Assembly (NCBI RefSeq): GCF_001724715.1 | Contig: NZ_MEFG01000014.1 | Span: forward strand, 125,076-189,075 | Direction: 5' to 3' | Length of the DNA: 64,000 bases | Origin: Sphingomonas sp. SCN 67-18 | Lineage (GTDB): Bacteria > Pseudomonadota > Alphaproteobacteria > Sphingomonadales > Sphingomonadaceae | In this document: one piece after another, positions 16,804 to 25,828 of the stretch | Numbering within the stretch: position 1 is the stretch's first letter | Layout: every line of letters begins with the position of its first letter | Translations under genes and position numbers: made by a program | Notes under the pieces: generated by a model | What the model was told of the DNA's origin: nothing | Seen by the model: the letters and a program-made list of their open reading frames with translations, nothing else | Database searches by the model: none

Positions 16804-18426
16804 ATGATTTTTGGGCGCGTCAAACCACTCGACGCCATTCTTGCCACCGCTGAAAAGAAATCGCTGACCCGGTCGCTCGGCCCGGTCCAGCTGACCCTGC
16901 TGGGCGTCGGCGCGATCATCGGCACCGGCATCTTCGTGCTCACGTCGGAAGCCGCGCAAAAGGCCGGTCCCGGCATGTTGATCAGCTTCATCATCGCCGG
17001 TTTCGTCTGCGCGGTGGCGGCGCTCTGCTATTCCGAGCTCGCCTCGATGGTCCCGGTATCCGGCTCCGCCTATACCTACACCTATGCGGTGATGGGCGAA
17101 TTGCTGGCCTGGATGGTCGGCTGGGCGCTGATCCTCGAATATGCGGTGGCGGCCAGCGCCGTCTCGGTCGGCTGGTCCGGCTATTTCGTCGGCCTGATAG
17201 ACAGTTCGCTGGGGATACACATACCAGCCGCCCTCGCCTCCGGCCCGGCATGGTCGATGGTGGACGGCATTCCCCATGCCGATTTCTCGGCCGGCATCGT
17301 CAACGTGCCAGCCATCGTCATCGCGCTGCTCGTCACCTGGCTGCTGATGATCGGCACCACCGAAAGCGCCAAGGTCAACGCCGTGCTGGTGGCGATCAAG
17401 GTGGCGGCGCTAACGATGTTCATCGCGCTCACCGTGCCGATGATCAACGGCGCCAATTTCGAACCCTTCCAGCCCAACGGCATGTTCGGCCATGGCGGGG
17501 AGAGCGGCCTCGGCGTGGTCGGCGCGGCAGCGTCGATCTTCTTCGCCTATGTGGGCTTCGACGCGGTCTCCACCGCGGCGGAAGAAACCAAGAACCCCCA
17601 GCGCAACGTCCCGATCGGGCTTATCGGGTCGCTGGCCATCTGCACCGTCTTCTACCTGCTGGTGGCGAGCGGCGCGATCGGCACGATCGGCGCCCAGCCC
17701 GTCGTCAACCCGGACGGATCGTCGATCGCGCCCGGCTCCGCCGCGATGGTCGCCCAGTGCAAGTCGCTGATGGCGATCGGCCAGGAACCGCTGGTCTGCT
17801 CCAAGGAGGCGCTGGCCCATGTGCTGCGCCAGATCGGCTATCCCTGGCTCGGCAACCTGATCGGCCTCGCCGCCTTCCTGGCGCTGCCCTCCGTCATCCT
17901 GATGATGCTGTTCGGCCAGACCCGTATCTTCTTCGTCATGGCGCGCGACGGCCTGCTGCCCGAAAAGCTGGCGACCATCCACCCGCGCTGGAAGACGCCG
18001 CACGTCGTCACCCTCATCACCGGGCTGTGCGTCGCCGTGGCGGCGGCCTTCTTCCCGGTCGGCCAGCTGGCGGACATCTCCAATTCCGGGACGCTGTTCG
18101 CCTTCTTCATGGTCGCGATGGCGGTGATGATGCTGAGGATCACCGATCCCAAGCGCAAACGGCCGTTCCGCACCCCGATAGTGTGGGTCGTAGCACCGGT
18201 GGCGCTCATCGGCTGCGTCACCCTGTTCCTCAACCTGCCTTATGAATCGAAGATGGTTCTGCCCATCTGGGGCGGGATCGGGCTGGTGCTCTATTTCCTA
18301 TACGGCCGGCGCAAGAGCTATGTCGGCCGGGGCATCGTGGACGTGCATGAGGACGACGCCGATACGCCGCCGCAGCCGGTCCCGCCGCTGCCCGACGCGC
18401 CGACGCCGGGCGGCCGCCAGGCCTGA
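16804..18426 (+). CDS. Amino acid permease, APC superfamily (CAT type)
   Basis: 540-residue inner-membrane transporter with about 12 membrane segments. The substrate-binding motif GVGAIIGTGIFVLTSEAA in helix 1 and AYVGFDAVSTAAEETKNPQR in the helix 6-7 region are characteristic of APC transporters of the cationic-amino-acid (CAT) branch. The ATG at 16804 has a strong GGAGGGGGA site. The hydrophilic tail is rich in Asp and Pro. Substrate is not determined by sequence alone. A bidirectional terminator follows. Confidence 0.9.
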   Translation: MIFGRVKPLDAILATAEKKSLTRSLGPVQLTLLGVGAIIGTGIFVLTSEAAQKAGPGMLISFIIAGFVCAVAALCYSELASMVPVSGSAYTYTYAVMGELLAWMVGWALILEYAVAASAVSVGWSGYFVGLIDSSLGIHIPAALASGPAWSMVDGIPHADFSAGIVNVPAIVIALLVTWLLMIGTTESAKVNAVLVAIKVAALTMFIALTVPMINGANFEPFQPNGMFGHGGESGLGVVGAAASIFFAYVGFDAVSTAAEETKNPQRNVPIGLIGSLAICTVFYLLVASGAIGTIGAQPVVNPDGSSIAPGSAAMVAQCKSLMAIGQEPLVCSKEALAHVLRQIGYPWLGNLIGLAAFLALPSVILMMLFGQTRIFFVMARDGLLPEKLATIHPRWKTPHVVTLITGLCVAVAAAFFPVGQLADISNSGTLFAFFMVAMAVMMLRITDPKRKRPFRTPIVWVVAPVALIGCVTLFLNLPYESKMVLPIWGGIGLVLYFLYGRRKSYVGRGIVDVHEDDADTPPQPVPPLPDAPTPGGRQA

Positions 18427-18434
18427 CGCCAACA

Positions 18435-18462
18435 AAAAGGGGAGGCCACGGCCTCCCCTTTT
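18435..18462. terminator. Bidirectional intrinsic terminator
   Basis: AAAAGGGGAGGCC (18435-18447) pairs perfectly with GGCCTCCCCTTTT (18450-18462) around a 2-base loop, giving a 13-bp stem flanked by A-run and T-run. It lies between the convergent permease and adenosine kinase genes and can serve both. Confidence 0.9.
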
Positions 18463-18501
18463 CTTATCCGTGCCGTCCCCAGCCGGGGCGGCGGCAGCCG
18501 G

Positions 18502-19500
18502 TCAGGCCAGCCCGTTCGCGACCAGCGCCTTCAGGTCCGCCTCCGGCCGCGCGCCATAATGGGAAATCACCTCCGCCGCGCACAGCGCGCCCATGCGCAG
18601 GCTGTCGACGATGCCGCGCCCCTGCGCCTGCCCGGCCAGGAAACCGGCGGCAAACAGGTCGCCCGCCCCGGTAGTGTCCACCACCGCGTCGACCGGCGCG
18701 GCGGGCACCTCATGACGCGCGCCGTCCTTCACCGCGATCGCCCCCTTCTCGCTGCGCGTCACCACCAGCAGCGGCACCTGCGCCGCCACCCGGGCGATCG
18801 CCGCGTCGCAATCCTCGGTTTCCATCAGCGACAATATCTCCGCCTCGTTGGCGAACAGGATATCGATGTCGCCGCGCGCGATCAGATCGACGAAATCGCC
18901 GCGATGGCGCGAGATGCAGAATGTGTCGGACAGGGTGAAGGCCACCTTGCGCCCCGCCCCGCGCGCCACCGATATCGCCCGCCGCATCGCCGCGCGCGGT
19001 TCTTCCGGGTCCCAGAGATAGCCTTCGAGATACAGGATCTCGCCGGCCGCGATCATCGCCAGGTCGATCGCGCTTTCCGGCAGGAACTGCGACGCGCCCA
19101 GAAAGGTGTTCATCGTCCGCTGACCGTCCGGCGTGACCAGGATCAGGCAGCGCGCCGTGGGCGGATCGCCCGCGCGCACCGCGGTGTTGAAGGCGATGCC
19201 ATGGGCGCGGATGTCATGCGCGAAGACCGCGCCCAGCTGGTCGTCCGCTACCTGGCCGATGAACCCGCACCGCCCGCCCAGCGCCGCGATGCCGGCGATG
19301 GTGTTGGCGGCGGAGCCACCGCTCGCCTCTATGCCCGGCCCCATCCGCTCATAAAGCGCCTCGGCCTCGCCGGTCGAGAAGAGCAACTGCATCGAACCCT
19401 TGTTCAGCCCCTCCCGGGCGATGAAGGCGTCGTCTGCCTTTGAAATCACGTCGACGATGGCGTTGCCGATGGCCACCACGTCATATTCGGCTGCTGCCAC
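18502..19500 (-). CDS. Adenosine kinase (PfkB family)
   Basis: 332-residue ribokinase-fold kinase, likely phosphorylating adenosine in purine salvage. The ATP/anion-hole signature DTTGAGDLFAAGFLAG holds the catalytic Asp, and GGSAANTIAGIAALGG is the substrate-side motif. SDTFCISRHRGDFVDL is shared with alphaproteobacterial adenosine kinases. Another PfkB sugar kinase specificity is possible. Confidence 0.88.
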   Translation of the reverse strand: MAAAEYDVVAIGNAIVDVISKADDAFIAREGLNKGSMQLLFSTGEAEALYERMGPGIEASGGSAANTIAGIAALGGRCGFIGQVADDQLGAVFAHDIRAHGIAFNTAVRAGDPPTARCLILVTPDGQRTMNTFLGASQFLPESAIDLAMIAAGEILYLEGYLWDPEEPRAAMRRAISVARGAGRKVAFTLSDTFCISRHRGDFVDLIARGDIDILFANEAEILSLMETEDCDAAIARVAAQVPLLVVTRSEKGAIAVKDGARHEVPAAPVDAVVDTTGAGDLFAAGFLAGQAQGRGIVDSLRMGALCAAEVISHYGARPEADLKALVANGLA

Positions 19501-19613
19501 GAAAATCTCCCTACGGAATCACGATCTTGTTGAATGCCCGCATAAGGGGCTTTTCGCGCCCGTCAAATCGCGGACGCATTGACGGGCGCGCCCGCATCCG
19601 CAACCACCGGGGC

Positions 19614-20291
19614 ATGATCCGCGCGTTCACCCTGTCGATCGGCCAGCTCGCCGATCCGCCGATCCTGCGGGTGCTGGCCAAATCGCTGGCGCTGACGCTG
19701 CTGATCTTCGTCGGCCTGGGGGTGTTGCTTCAGCTCGGCCTCGGCGCGCTGGCGGGGTGGAGCGGCATCGCCGCGCTGCATGGCGGCCTGGCCGCGGCGG
19801 CGGCCGTGCTGGTCGCCATCCTGCTCGGCATCCTGCTGTTCCGGGTGGTCGCCATCGCCGTGATCGGCCTGTTCGGCGACGAGATCGTCGGCGCGGTGGA
19901 GCGGCGCCATTATCCCGCCGCCGCCCGCGCCGCCCGCCCTGTCGGCCTTGCCCGCTCGCTGGCGATGGGCAGCCGGTCCGCAATCCGCGCGCTGCTGTTC
20001 AATCTTGCGGCGGTGCCGCTCTACATACTGCTGCTGGTCACCGGCGTCGGCAGCGTGGCGCTGTTCCTGGCGGTCAATGCGCTGCTGCTGGGGCGCGACC
20101 TGGGCGAAATGGTCGCCGCCCGGCACATGGAGCGCGCCGCCCTGGCGGAATGGCTTGCGGCGACGCGTGTGGAACGCGCGCTCACCGGCCTTGTCGTCGC
20201 CGGGCTGTTCGTGATTCCTGTCGCCAATCTGTTCGCCCCCATATTGGGCGCGGCCATGGCGACGCATCGATTTCACGGGGGTTTGAAATGA
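19614..20291 (+). CDS. EI24/CysZ-like membrane protein
   Basis: 225-residue integral membrane protein with about four hydrophobic segments, in the EI24 (CysZ-like) family; CysZ takes up sulfate, but the role of the wider family is not settled. The segment GDEIVGAVERRHYPAA lies between the second and third membrane spans. The ATG at 19614 has only a weak ribosome site. The stop overlaps the start of the lipoprotein gene (ATGA at 20288-20291). Confidence 0.8.
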   Translation: MIRAFTLSIGQLADPPILRVLAKSLALTLLIFVGLGVLLQLGLGALAGWSGIAALHGGLAAAAAVLVAILLGILLFRVVAIAVIGLFGDEIVGAVERRHYPAAARAARPVGLARSLAMGSRSAIRALLFNLAAVPLYILLLVTGVGSVALFLAVNALLLGRDLGEMVAARHMERAALAEWLAATRVERALTGLVVAGLFVIPVANLFAPILGAAMATHRFHGGLK

Positions 20292-20671
20292 CATATCGGA
20301 CATGGCTGGCGGCCGGGTGCGGCGCGATCATGCTCGGCGGATGCGTCTCCACGCCCGCCCCCGTGCCCAACCGCGTGCCGATGGCGACGACCCCGCCGGT
20401 CTACAGCACCGCCGGGCTGGAACGGGTGATCGGCCAGGACGCGCGGGGCCTGGGCGCGCTGTTCGGCAAGCCGGACCTGGACGTGCGGGAAGACGCGGCC
20501 CGCAAGCTGCAGTTCGCCAGCGGCATCTGCGTGCTGGACGCCTATCTCTATCCGCCAGCACCCGGGCGGGAGCCGCTGGTCACCTATGTCGACGCGCGCC
20601 AGCCCAACGGCGCGGACATCGACCGCGCCTCGTGCGTCGCCGCGCTGGTGCGCCGGCAGGGCGGGCGCTGA
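20288..20671 (+). CDS. Putative lipoprotein
   Basis: 127-residue predicted lipoprotein of unknown function. The signal sequence ends in the lipobox MLGGC with Cys19 as the lipidated residue. The mature part has GLERVIGQDARGLGALFGKP and a later Cys pair (SGICVLDAY, DRASCVAAL). It is translationally coupled to the EI24 protein gene. The next residues after Cys do not include an Asp at +2, so the outer membrane is likely. Confidence 0.8.
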   Translation: MTYRTWLAAGCGAIMLGGCVSTPAPVPNRVPMATTPPVYSTAGLERVIGQDARGLGALFGKPDLDVREDAARKLQFASGICVLDAYLYPPAPGREPLVTYVDARQPNGADIDRASCVAALVRRQGGR

Positions 20672-20771
20672 CCGCGCAGGCCGCTTTATCCGCGTGACTT
20701 TCCCGCTTCGTCACGCGACATAAACCTTTGCGCGGCATTGCTGACCGGGCCGATCGAACGACAGGACCAGC

Positions 20772-21698
20772 GTGACTCATTCTCTTGCGATCAAGGCGAC
20801 CGGCCTGGTGAAGGATTTCGGCGGGCGACGCGCGGTGGACCATGTCGACATGGCCGTCCCGGCCGGCACCATCTACGGGGTGCTCGGCCCCAATGGCGCG
20901 GGCAAGACGACCACCTTGCGCATGTTGCTGGGCATTATCGATCCGGACGCGGGCGAACGGCTGGTACTGGGCCACACCGCGCCCCGCGCGGTGAGCGCGC
21001 GGGTGGGCTATCTGCCCGAAGAACGCGGCCTCTACCCCGCCATGAAGGCGCGGGACGCGATCGCCTTCATGGGCGCGCTGCGCGGGCTCAGCTGGGCGAC
21101 CGGGCGGACGCGCGGCGCCGAGATGCTGGAGGCCGCAGGGCTGGGCCATGCCGTGGACCAGAAGATCCGCAAGCTCTCCAAGGGCATGGCGCAGCTGGTC
21201 CAACTGCTCGGCTCGATGGTCCACCGGCCCGACCTGTTGGTGCTCGACGAACCGTTTTCGGGGCTGGACCCGGTCAATCAGGAAAGGCTGGAAACGCTGA
21301 TCCGCGGCGAGCGGGACCGGGGCGCGACCATCCTCTTTTCAACCCATGTCATGGGCCATGCCCAGCGCCTGTGCGACCGGCTGACCATCATCGCCGGGGG
21401 CCGCCACCGCTTCGAAGGCACGGTGATGGATGCGCGGGCCACCTTGCCGATGCGCGCCCATTTCGTGCCCCGCCCCGGCGACGAGGCGGTGCGCGCCCTG
21501 CTGCCGCCCGGCGCGGCCGCGGCGGGCGACGGCTTCGACTTCACCGTGCCGGAGGAAGGCATAGAGCCGCTGCTGGTCCGCATGATCGGCCAGGGCCACG
21601 GCATCGCCGGCCTGTCGATCGAGCGGCCGAGCCTGCACGACGCGTTCGTCCGGCTGGTCAACGCGGCGGATGCGGACGACCGGGAGACGGCGAAATGA
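20772..21698 (+). CDS. ABC transporter ATP-binding protein (NatA-like)
   Basis: 308-residue ATPase of an ABC-2 export system. Walker A is GPNGAGKTT at residues 39-47, the signature is LSKGMAQ, Walker B is LLVLDEPFSGLDP, and the H-loop is FSTHVMGHA. A C-terminal DUF4162-like region follows. The start is a GTG with AGGA 5 bp upstream. It overlaps the permease gene by 4 bp. NatAB-type exporters move sodium or other small solutes; the substrate here is unknown. Confidence 0.92.
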   Translation: MTHSLAIKATGLVKDFGGRRAVDHVDMAVPAGTIYGVLGPNGAGKTTTLRMLLGIIDPDAGERLVLGHTAPRAVSARVGYLPEERGLYPAMKARDAIAFMGALRGLSWATGRTRGAEMLEAAGLGHAVDQKIRKLSKGMAQLVQLLGSMVHRPDLLVLDEPFSGLDPVNQERLETLIRGERDRGATILFSTHVMGHAQRLCDRLTIIAGGRHRFEGTVMDARATLPMRAHFVPRPGDEAVRALLPPGAAAAGDGFDFTVPEEGIEPLLVRMIGQGHGIAGLSIERPSLHDAFVRLVNAADADDRETAK

Positions 21699-22915
21699 CG
21701 AAATTCATGCGCCAGACCGTGGTGATCGCGCGCCGCGATTTCATCGCCATCGTCTTCACCCCCACTTTCCTCATCTTCCTGCTCGCCCCGCTGCTGATGA
21801 TCGGCTTCGGCGCGGTCGGCGGCATGGGCGCGGCGCGCATGGCTGAAGGCGGCGCGGACCGCAGCCGCATCGTCGCGCTGGTCGAACCCGCAACGGCCGC
21901 GCGCATGGCGCAGATCGACGGCCGGATGCGCGCCATATATCGCCGCGCAGAGATGCCCCCGGCGCTGGAAAGCCGCGCACCGGGCCGCGATCCGGCGGCC
22001 GCGGCCCGCGCCCTGTTCGAGGATGACCGGATCGAGGTTGCCGCCGTGCTCTACGGCCCGCTCGACCACCCGGCCATCCTCCACGGCCCCAAGGGCGAGC
22101 GCACCGCCGCCTATCTGGGCGAACTGGCGGAACAGACGTTGCTCGCCGCCCGCGCCGGGGCCGGGGATCCGGTCAGCCAGCCGATCCTGTCCGAATATCG
22201 CCGGTCCAGCGCCACCGATACGGGCCGGCAGGCGGCCGGTTTCGGCGCGGTGTTCGTCATGTTCTTCCTCACCCTGCTGCTCGCCGGCCAGTCGGTCGGC
22301 ATGCTGGCGGAGGAACGCGCCAACAAGGTGATCGAGATTCTCGCCGCCGCCGTGCCACTGGAGGCCGTGTTCCTGGGCAAGCTGCTCGGCATGTACGGTG
22401 TCGCCATATTGTTCATCACTTTCTGGGGCACGTTGATGTCGCAGGCGGTGGCCTTCATGCCGGATAGCGGCCAGACGCTGATCGCCATCGCCCCGGCCAT
22501 CGGCACGCCGGCCTTCCTCGCGCTGTTCCTGGCCTATTTCACGCTGGCCTTCCTGCTGCTGGGCGCGGTGTTCCTGGGGGTCGGCGCGCAGGCATCGTCG
22601 ATGCGCGAGATCCAGATGCTGTCGCTGCCCATCACCATGTTCCAGGTCGGCATGTTCGCGCTGGCCTCCGCCGCCGCGAACAACCCCGATGCGACGATCG
22701 CCACCATCGCCCGCGTCTTTCCGTTCAGCTCGCCCTTCGCCATGGCCGCCCGCGCGGCCACGGATCACGGGCTCGCCCCGCACATGCTGGCGCTGGCGTG
22801 GCAGCTGATCTGGGTGGGGATCACCATCACCCTGTCCTCCCGCCTGTTCCGGCGCGGCGTGCTGCGTTCGGGCGGCAGCCTGATCCCGGCTTGGGCGCGG
22901 CGGCGGTCCGCCTGA
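21695..22915 (+). CDS. ABC-2 type transporter permease (NatB-like)
   Basis: 406-residue inner-membrane permease. One membrane segment near the N-terminus (FTPTFLIFLLAPLLMIGFG) is followed by a periplasmic domain of about 170 residues and then five hydrophobic segments, the ABC-2 export layout. The motif MLAEERANKVIEILAAAVP is the conserved cytoplasmic coupling region. The start overlaps the ATPase stop (ATGA). Confidence 0.9.
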   Translation: MTKFMRQTVVIARRDFIAIVFTPTFLIFLLAPLLMIGFGAVGGMGAARMAEGGADRSRIVALVEPATAARMAQIDGRMRAIYRRAEMPPALESRAPGRDPAAAARALFEDDRIEVAAVLYGPLDHPAILHGPKGERTAAYLGELAEQTLLAARAGAGDPVSQPILSEYRRSSATDTGRQAAGFGAVFVMFFLTLLLAGQSVGMLAEERANKVIEILAAAVPLEAVFLGKLLGMYGVAILFITFWGTLMSQAVAFMPDSGQTLIAIAPAIGTPAFLALFLAYFTLAFLLLGAVFLGVGAQASSMREIQMLSLPITMFQVGMFALASAAANNPDATIATIARVFPFSSPFAMAARAATDHGLAPHMLALAWQLIWVGITITLSSRLFRRGVLRSGGSLIPAWARRRSA

Positions 22916-23000
22916 CCGCATCCGGCCCGCGGTCCGCCGCTTCTGCCGTTGACATCCATGTCAGCAATGCCACTCTCCCCCGATAACCGGGAGGATGGCG

Positions 23001-24230
23001 ATGGCGACCTTGGCCCAGGACCTGGCGGCCGACCCGCTCGACGTGAGCCGGGCAGAACTTTACCGCGACCATCTCTGGCACGAACCGTTCCGCCGGCTGC
23101 GCGCGGAATCGCCGGTCTATCGCTGCGAAAACAGCAGCTTCGGCCCCTATTGGTCGGTGTCGACCTACAAGCCCATCGTCCATGTCGAATCGCTGCCGGA
23201 CATCTATTCCTCGTCCTGGGAATATGGCGGCATCACGCTGGCCGAGCGATTCGACGACGGCGTGCCGATGCCGATGTTCATCGCCATGGACCGGCCCAAG
23301 CATACCGACCAGCGCCGCGCCGTCGCCCCCGCCTTCACGCCCAGCGAAATGGTGCGCATGTCCGATTCGATCCGCGCCCGCACCGCCGAGCTGCTGGACG
23401 AACTGCCCGTCGGCACGCCGTTCGACTGGGTGGACAGGGTGTCGATAGAGCTGACCACGCAGATGCTGGCGATATTGTTCGATTTCCCCTGGCAGGATCG
23501 GCGCAAGCTGACCTTCTGGTCGGACTGGGCGGGCGATATCGAACTGGTCCACAACCCGGAAACCCGCCGCGAGCGGCTGGGCCACCTGATGGAGTGCGCC
23601 ACCTATTTCAAACGGCTGTGGGACGGCAAGGTCGGCCAGCCGCCGACGCCCGACCTGATCTCGATGATGATCCATTCCGAGGCGATGAGCCACATGGACG
23701 ACGGGGAATTCATCGGCAACCTGATCCTGCTCATCGTCGGCGGCAACGACACCACCCGCAACTCGATGACCGGCGCGGTCTATGCGCTGGACAAATTCCC
23801 CGACGAGCGCGCCCGGCTGGAGGGCGATCCGGGGCTGATCCCCAATGCGGTGAGCGAAATCATCCGCTGGCAGACGCCGCTCGCCCACATGCGCCGCACC
23901 TGCGTGCAGGATACCGAACTGGAAGGGCAGAAGATCGCCAGGGGCGACAAGCTGGCGCTCTGGTATATCTCGGCCAATCGCGACGAGAGCGTCTTCGAAA
24001 ATGCCGACCGGCTGATCGTCGACCGGCCCAACGCCCGGCGGCACCTTGCCTTCGGCTACGGCATCCACCGCTGCGTGGGCGCGCGGCTGGCCGAATTGCA
24101 GATCACCATCCTGCTGGAGGAGATGGCGCGCCGCCGGCTGCGGGTGAACGTCCTCGAACAGCCGGTCCGCGTCTCCGCCTGCTTCGTCAACGGCTATCGC
24201 TCATTGCCGGTGGAACTCAGCCGCTATTAA
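23001..24230 (+). CDS. Cytochrome P450, CYP153-like
   Basis: 409-residue soluble bacterial P450. The I-helix motif is IVGGNDTTRNSMTG, the ExxR pair is in SEIIRW, and heme-ligand Cys358 lies in FGYGIHRCVGARLAE. GGNDTTRNS and FG(Y/F)GIHRCVG are hallmarks of CYP153 terminal alkane hydroxylases. GGGAGG at 22989-22994 is 6 bp before this ATG; the ATG at 22995 abuts it and is less likely. A TTGACA lies at 22949-22954. No ferredoxin or reductase gene is adjacent. Confidence 0.92.
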   Translation: MATLAQDLAADPLDVSRAELYRDHLWHEPFRRLRAESPVYRCENSSFGPYWSVSTYKPIVHVESLPDIYSSSWEYGGITLAERFDDGVPMPMFIAMDRPKHTDQRRAVAPAFTPSEMVRMSDSIRARTAELLDELPVGTPFDWVDRVSIELTTQMLAILFDFPWQDRRKLTFWSDWAGDIELVHNPETRRERLGHLMECATYFKRLWDGKVGQPPTPDLISMMIHSEAMSHMDDGEFIGNLILLIVGGNDTTRNSMTGAVYALDKFPDERARLEGDPGLIPNAVSEIIRWQTPLAHMRRTCVQDTELEGQKIARGDKLALWYISANRDESVFENADRLIVDRPNARRHLAFGYGIHRCVGARLAELQITILLEEMARRRLRVNVLEQPVRVSACFVNGYRSLPVELSRY

Positions 24231-24251
24231 GCGGCGGCGGGCAGCCGCGCC

Positions 24252-25013
24252 TCAACCGCCCATCGCCGCGCGCGCCGCCTCGGTGACGGCCGCCATCGCC
24301 ATGCGATACGGCCCGGGGCCGTGGCTGATCCGCGCCACCCCGGCCGCCGCCAGCTGTTCGCGTTCGGGAAAACCGGGAAAGACGATGATGTTCACCGGCA
24401 GGGGCGATGCCTTGCACAGCGCCGCGATCAACCCCTCGTCCCGCAAGCCGGGCGCGAAAAAGCCGCTGGCCCCGGCCTTCGCATAGGCATCGGCCCGGCG
24501 CAGCGCCGCTTCCACCAGATCCATGTCGTGCGCGGTCGCGGCCGTCTTCAGGAACAGGTCGGTGCGGGCGTTGATGAAGGCATCGGCGGAAACGGCGCGC
24601 AGCGCGGCGATGCGCGCCGCCTGATCGGCGATGGGATAAAGGCCCTCGCCGCCCACCAGCTGGTCCTCGAAATTGCAGCCGATAGCGCCCGCCGCCAGCG
24701 CGCGGGCGAAATTCGCGGCCACGCCCGCCGGGTCCGCCGCATAGCCGCCCTCGAAATCGATCGAGACCGGCAGCGCCACCGCCGCCGCGATCCGCGCCAG
24801 ATTGGCGATGGCGAGATCGATCGGCAGCGCCTCGCCGTCGCCATGGCCATGGGCCGCCGCCACCGACCAGCTGCCGGTGGCGATGGCCTTCGCCCCGGCA
24901 TCGGCCACGGCCAGCGCGCTGCCGGCATCCCATGCGTTGAACAGCACCAGCGGATCGCCCGGCACGTGGAGCGCCGCGAATGTTCTGGCCAGCGCGGCCC
25001 GATCCCCTGTCAT
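24252..25013 (-). CDS. Isocitrate lyase/PEP mutase family protein
   Basis: 253-residue (beta/alpha)8-barrel enzyme of the isocitrate lyase/phosphoenolpyruvate mutase superfamily, which make or break C-C or P-C bonds next to a carboxylate. Metal-site segments are SIDFEGGYA and GCNFEDQL, and INARTDLF follows. The ATG at 25013 with AAGGG 8 bp upstream is preferred over 25019. The isocitrate-lyase Cys motif (KKCGH) is absent, so this is probably a lyase or oxaloacetate decarboxylase-like member. Confidence 0.85.
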   Translation of the reverse strand: MTGDRAALARTFAALHVPGDPLVLFNAWDAGSALAVADAGAKAIATGSWSVAAAHGHGDGEALPIDLAIANLARIAAAVALPVSIDFEGGYAADPAGVAANFARALAAGAIGCNFEDQLVGGEGLYPIADQAARIAALRAVSADAFINARTDLFLKTAATAHDMDLVEAALRRADAYAKAGASGFFAPGLRDEGLIAALCKASPLPVNIIVFPGFPEREQLAAAGVARISHGPGPYRMAMAAVTEAARAAMGG

Positions 25014-25027
25014 CGCCATTCCCTTTG

Positions 25028-25828
25028 TCAGTGCACGAAGCGCGCCACCACGTCCCTGTAGCTGCGGCTCACTTTCACCTGCGCGCCCGAATCCAGCACC
25101 AGGAAGCATTCGCCATTGGTGTGCGGCTTCACCTGCTTGACCAGATCGAGGTTGACGATGGTGGAGCGGTGGACCCGCTGGAACCGGCGCGGGTCGAGCC
25201 GCTTCTCAAGATCCTTCATGGTTTCGCGCAGGATCAGCGTGTTGTCGCCGGTGTAGATGCACATATAGTCGCCGGCGGCGTCGATCCGCTCGATCGTGTC
25301 GACATCCACCCGGAAAATCTGGCCGCGATCCTTGATGTTGATCAGCTTCTCGAACCGGCTCGCCGCGGGCGCGTCCTCGGTATCGGCCATGTCGGCGGCC
25401 GCTTCGGGCGCAACTTCGGCCAGCACTTCCTTCAGCCGCTCCACCTCCTCCACGCCGCGCTTTTCGGACAGGCGCTGGCGCACCCGGTCCAGCGTGTCGG
25501 CCAGCCGCTGCTCCTCCACCGGCTTCATCAGATAATCCACCGCCTGCGCCTCGAAGGCGCGGATCGCATGGTCCTGATAGGCGGTGACGAAGACGAACAG
25601 CGGCGGCTCGACCTCCATCAGCCCCTGGACGACCGAAAAGCCGTCGAAACCGGGCATCTGGATGTCGAGAAACACCAGGTCCGGCTTGTGGGTCTTGATC
25701 GAGCGGATCGCTTCGCGGCCGTTGACGCAGGTGTCGATGATCTCGACATCGTCATGCGCCTCCAGCCGCAGCCGCAATCCCTGGATCGCGAGCGATTCAT
25801 CGTCGACCAATATGGTTCTAATCGTCAT
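25028..25828 (-). CDS. LytTR-family response regulator
   Basis: 266-residue transcription factor with an N-terminal receiver (Asp10/Asp11, phospho-acceptor Asp55 in LVFLDIQMP, switch Thr in FVTAYQ, Lys in LMKPVEE). A Glu/Ala-rich linker joins it to a C-terminal LytTR DNA-binding domain (about 165-266, with RVHRSTIVNLDLV). Its start overlaps the stop of the kinase gene (ATGA), so the two form a two-component system. Confidence 0.95.
   Translation of the reverse strand: MTIRTILVDDESLAIQGLRLRLEAHDDVEIIDTCVNGREAIRSIKTHKPDLVFLDIQMPGFDGFSVVQGLMEVEPPLFVFVTAYQDHAIRAFEAQAVDYLMKPVEEQRLADTLDRVRQRLSEKRGVEEVERLKEVLAEVAPEAAADMADTEDAPAASRFEKLINIKDRGQIFRVDVDTIERIDAAGDYMCIYTGDNTLILRETMKDLEKRLDPRRFQRVHRSTIVNLDLVKQVKPHTNGECFLVLDSGAQVKVSRSYRDVVARFVH

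Noticed and set aside
22949..22980. Promoter TTGACA with 17-bp spacing before the P450 gene
   Set aside because: The base at the expected -10 is ACTCTC, a poor match, so only the TTGACA is mentioned.
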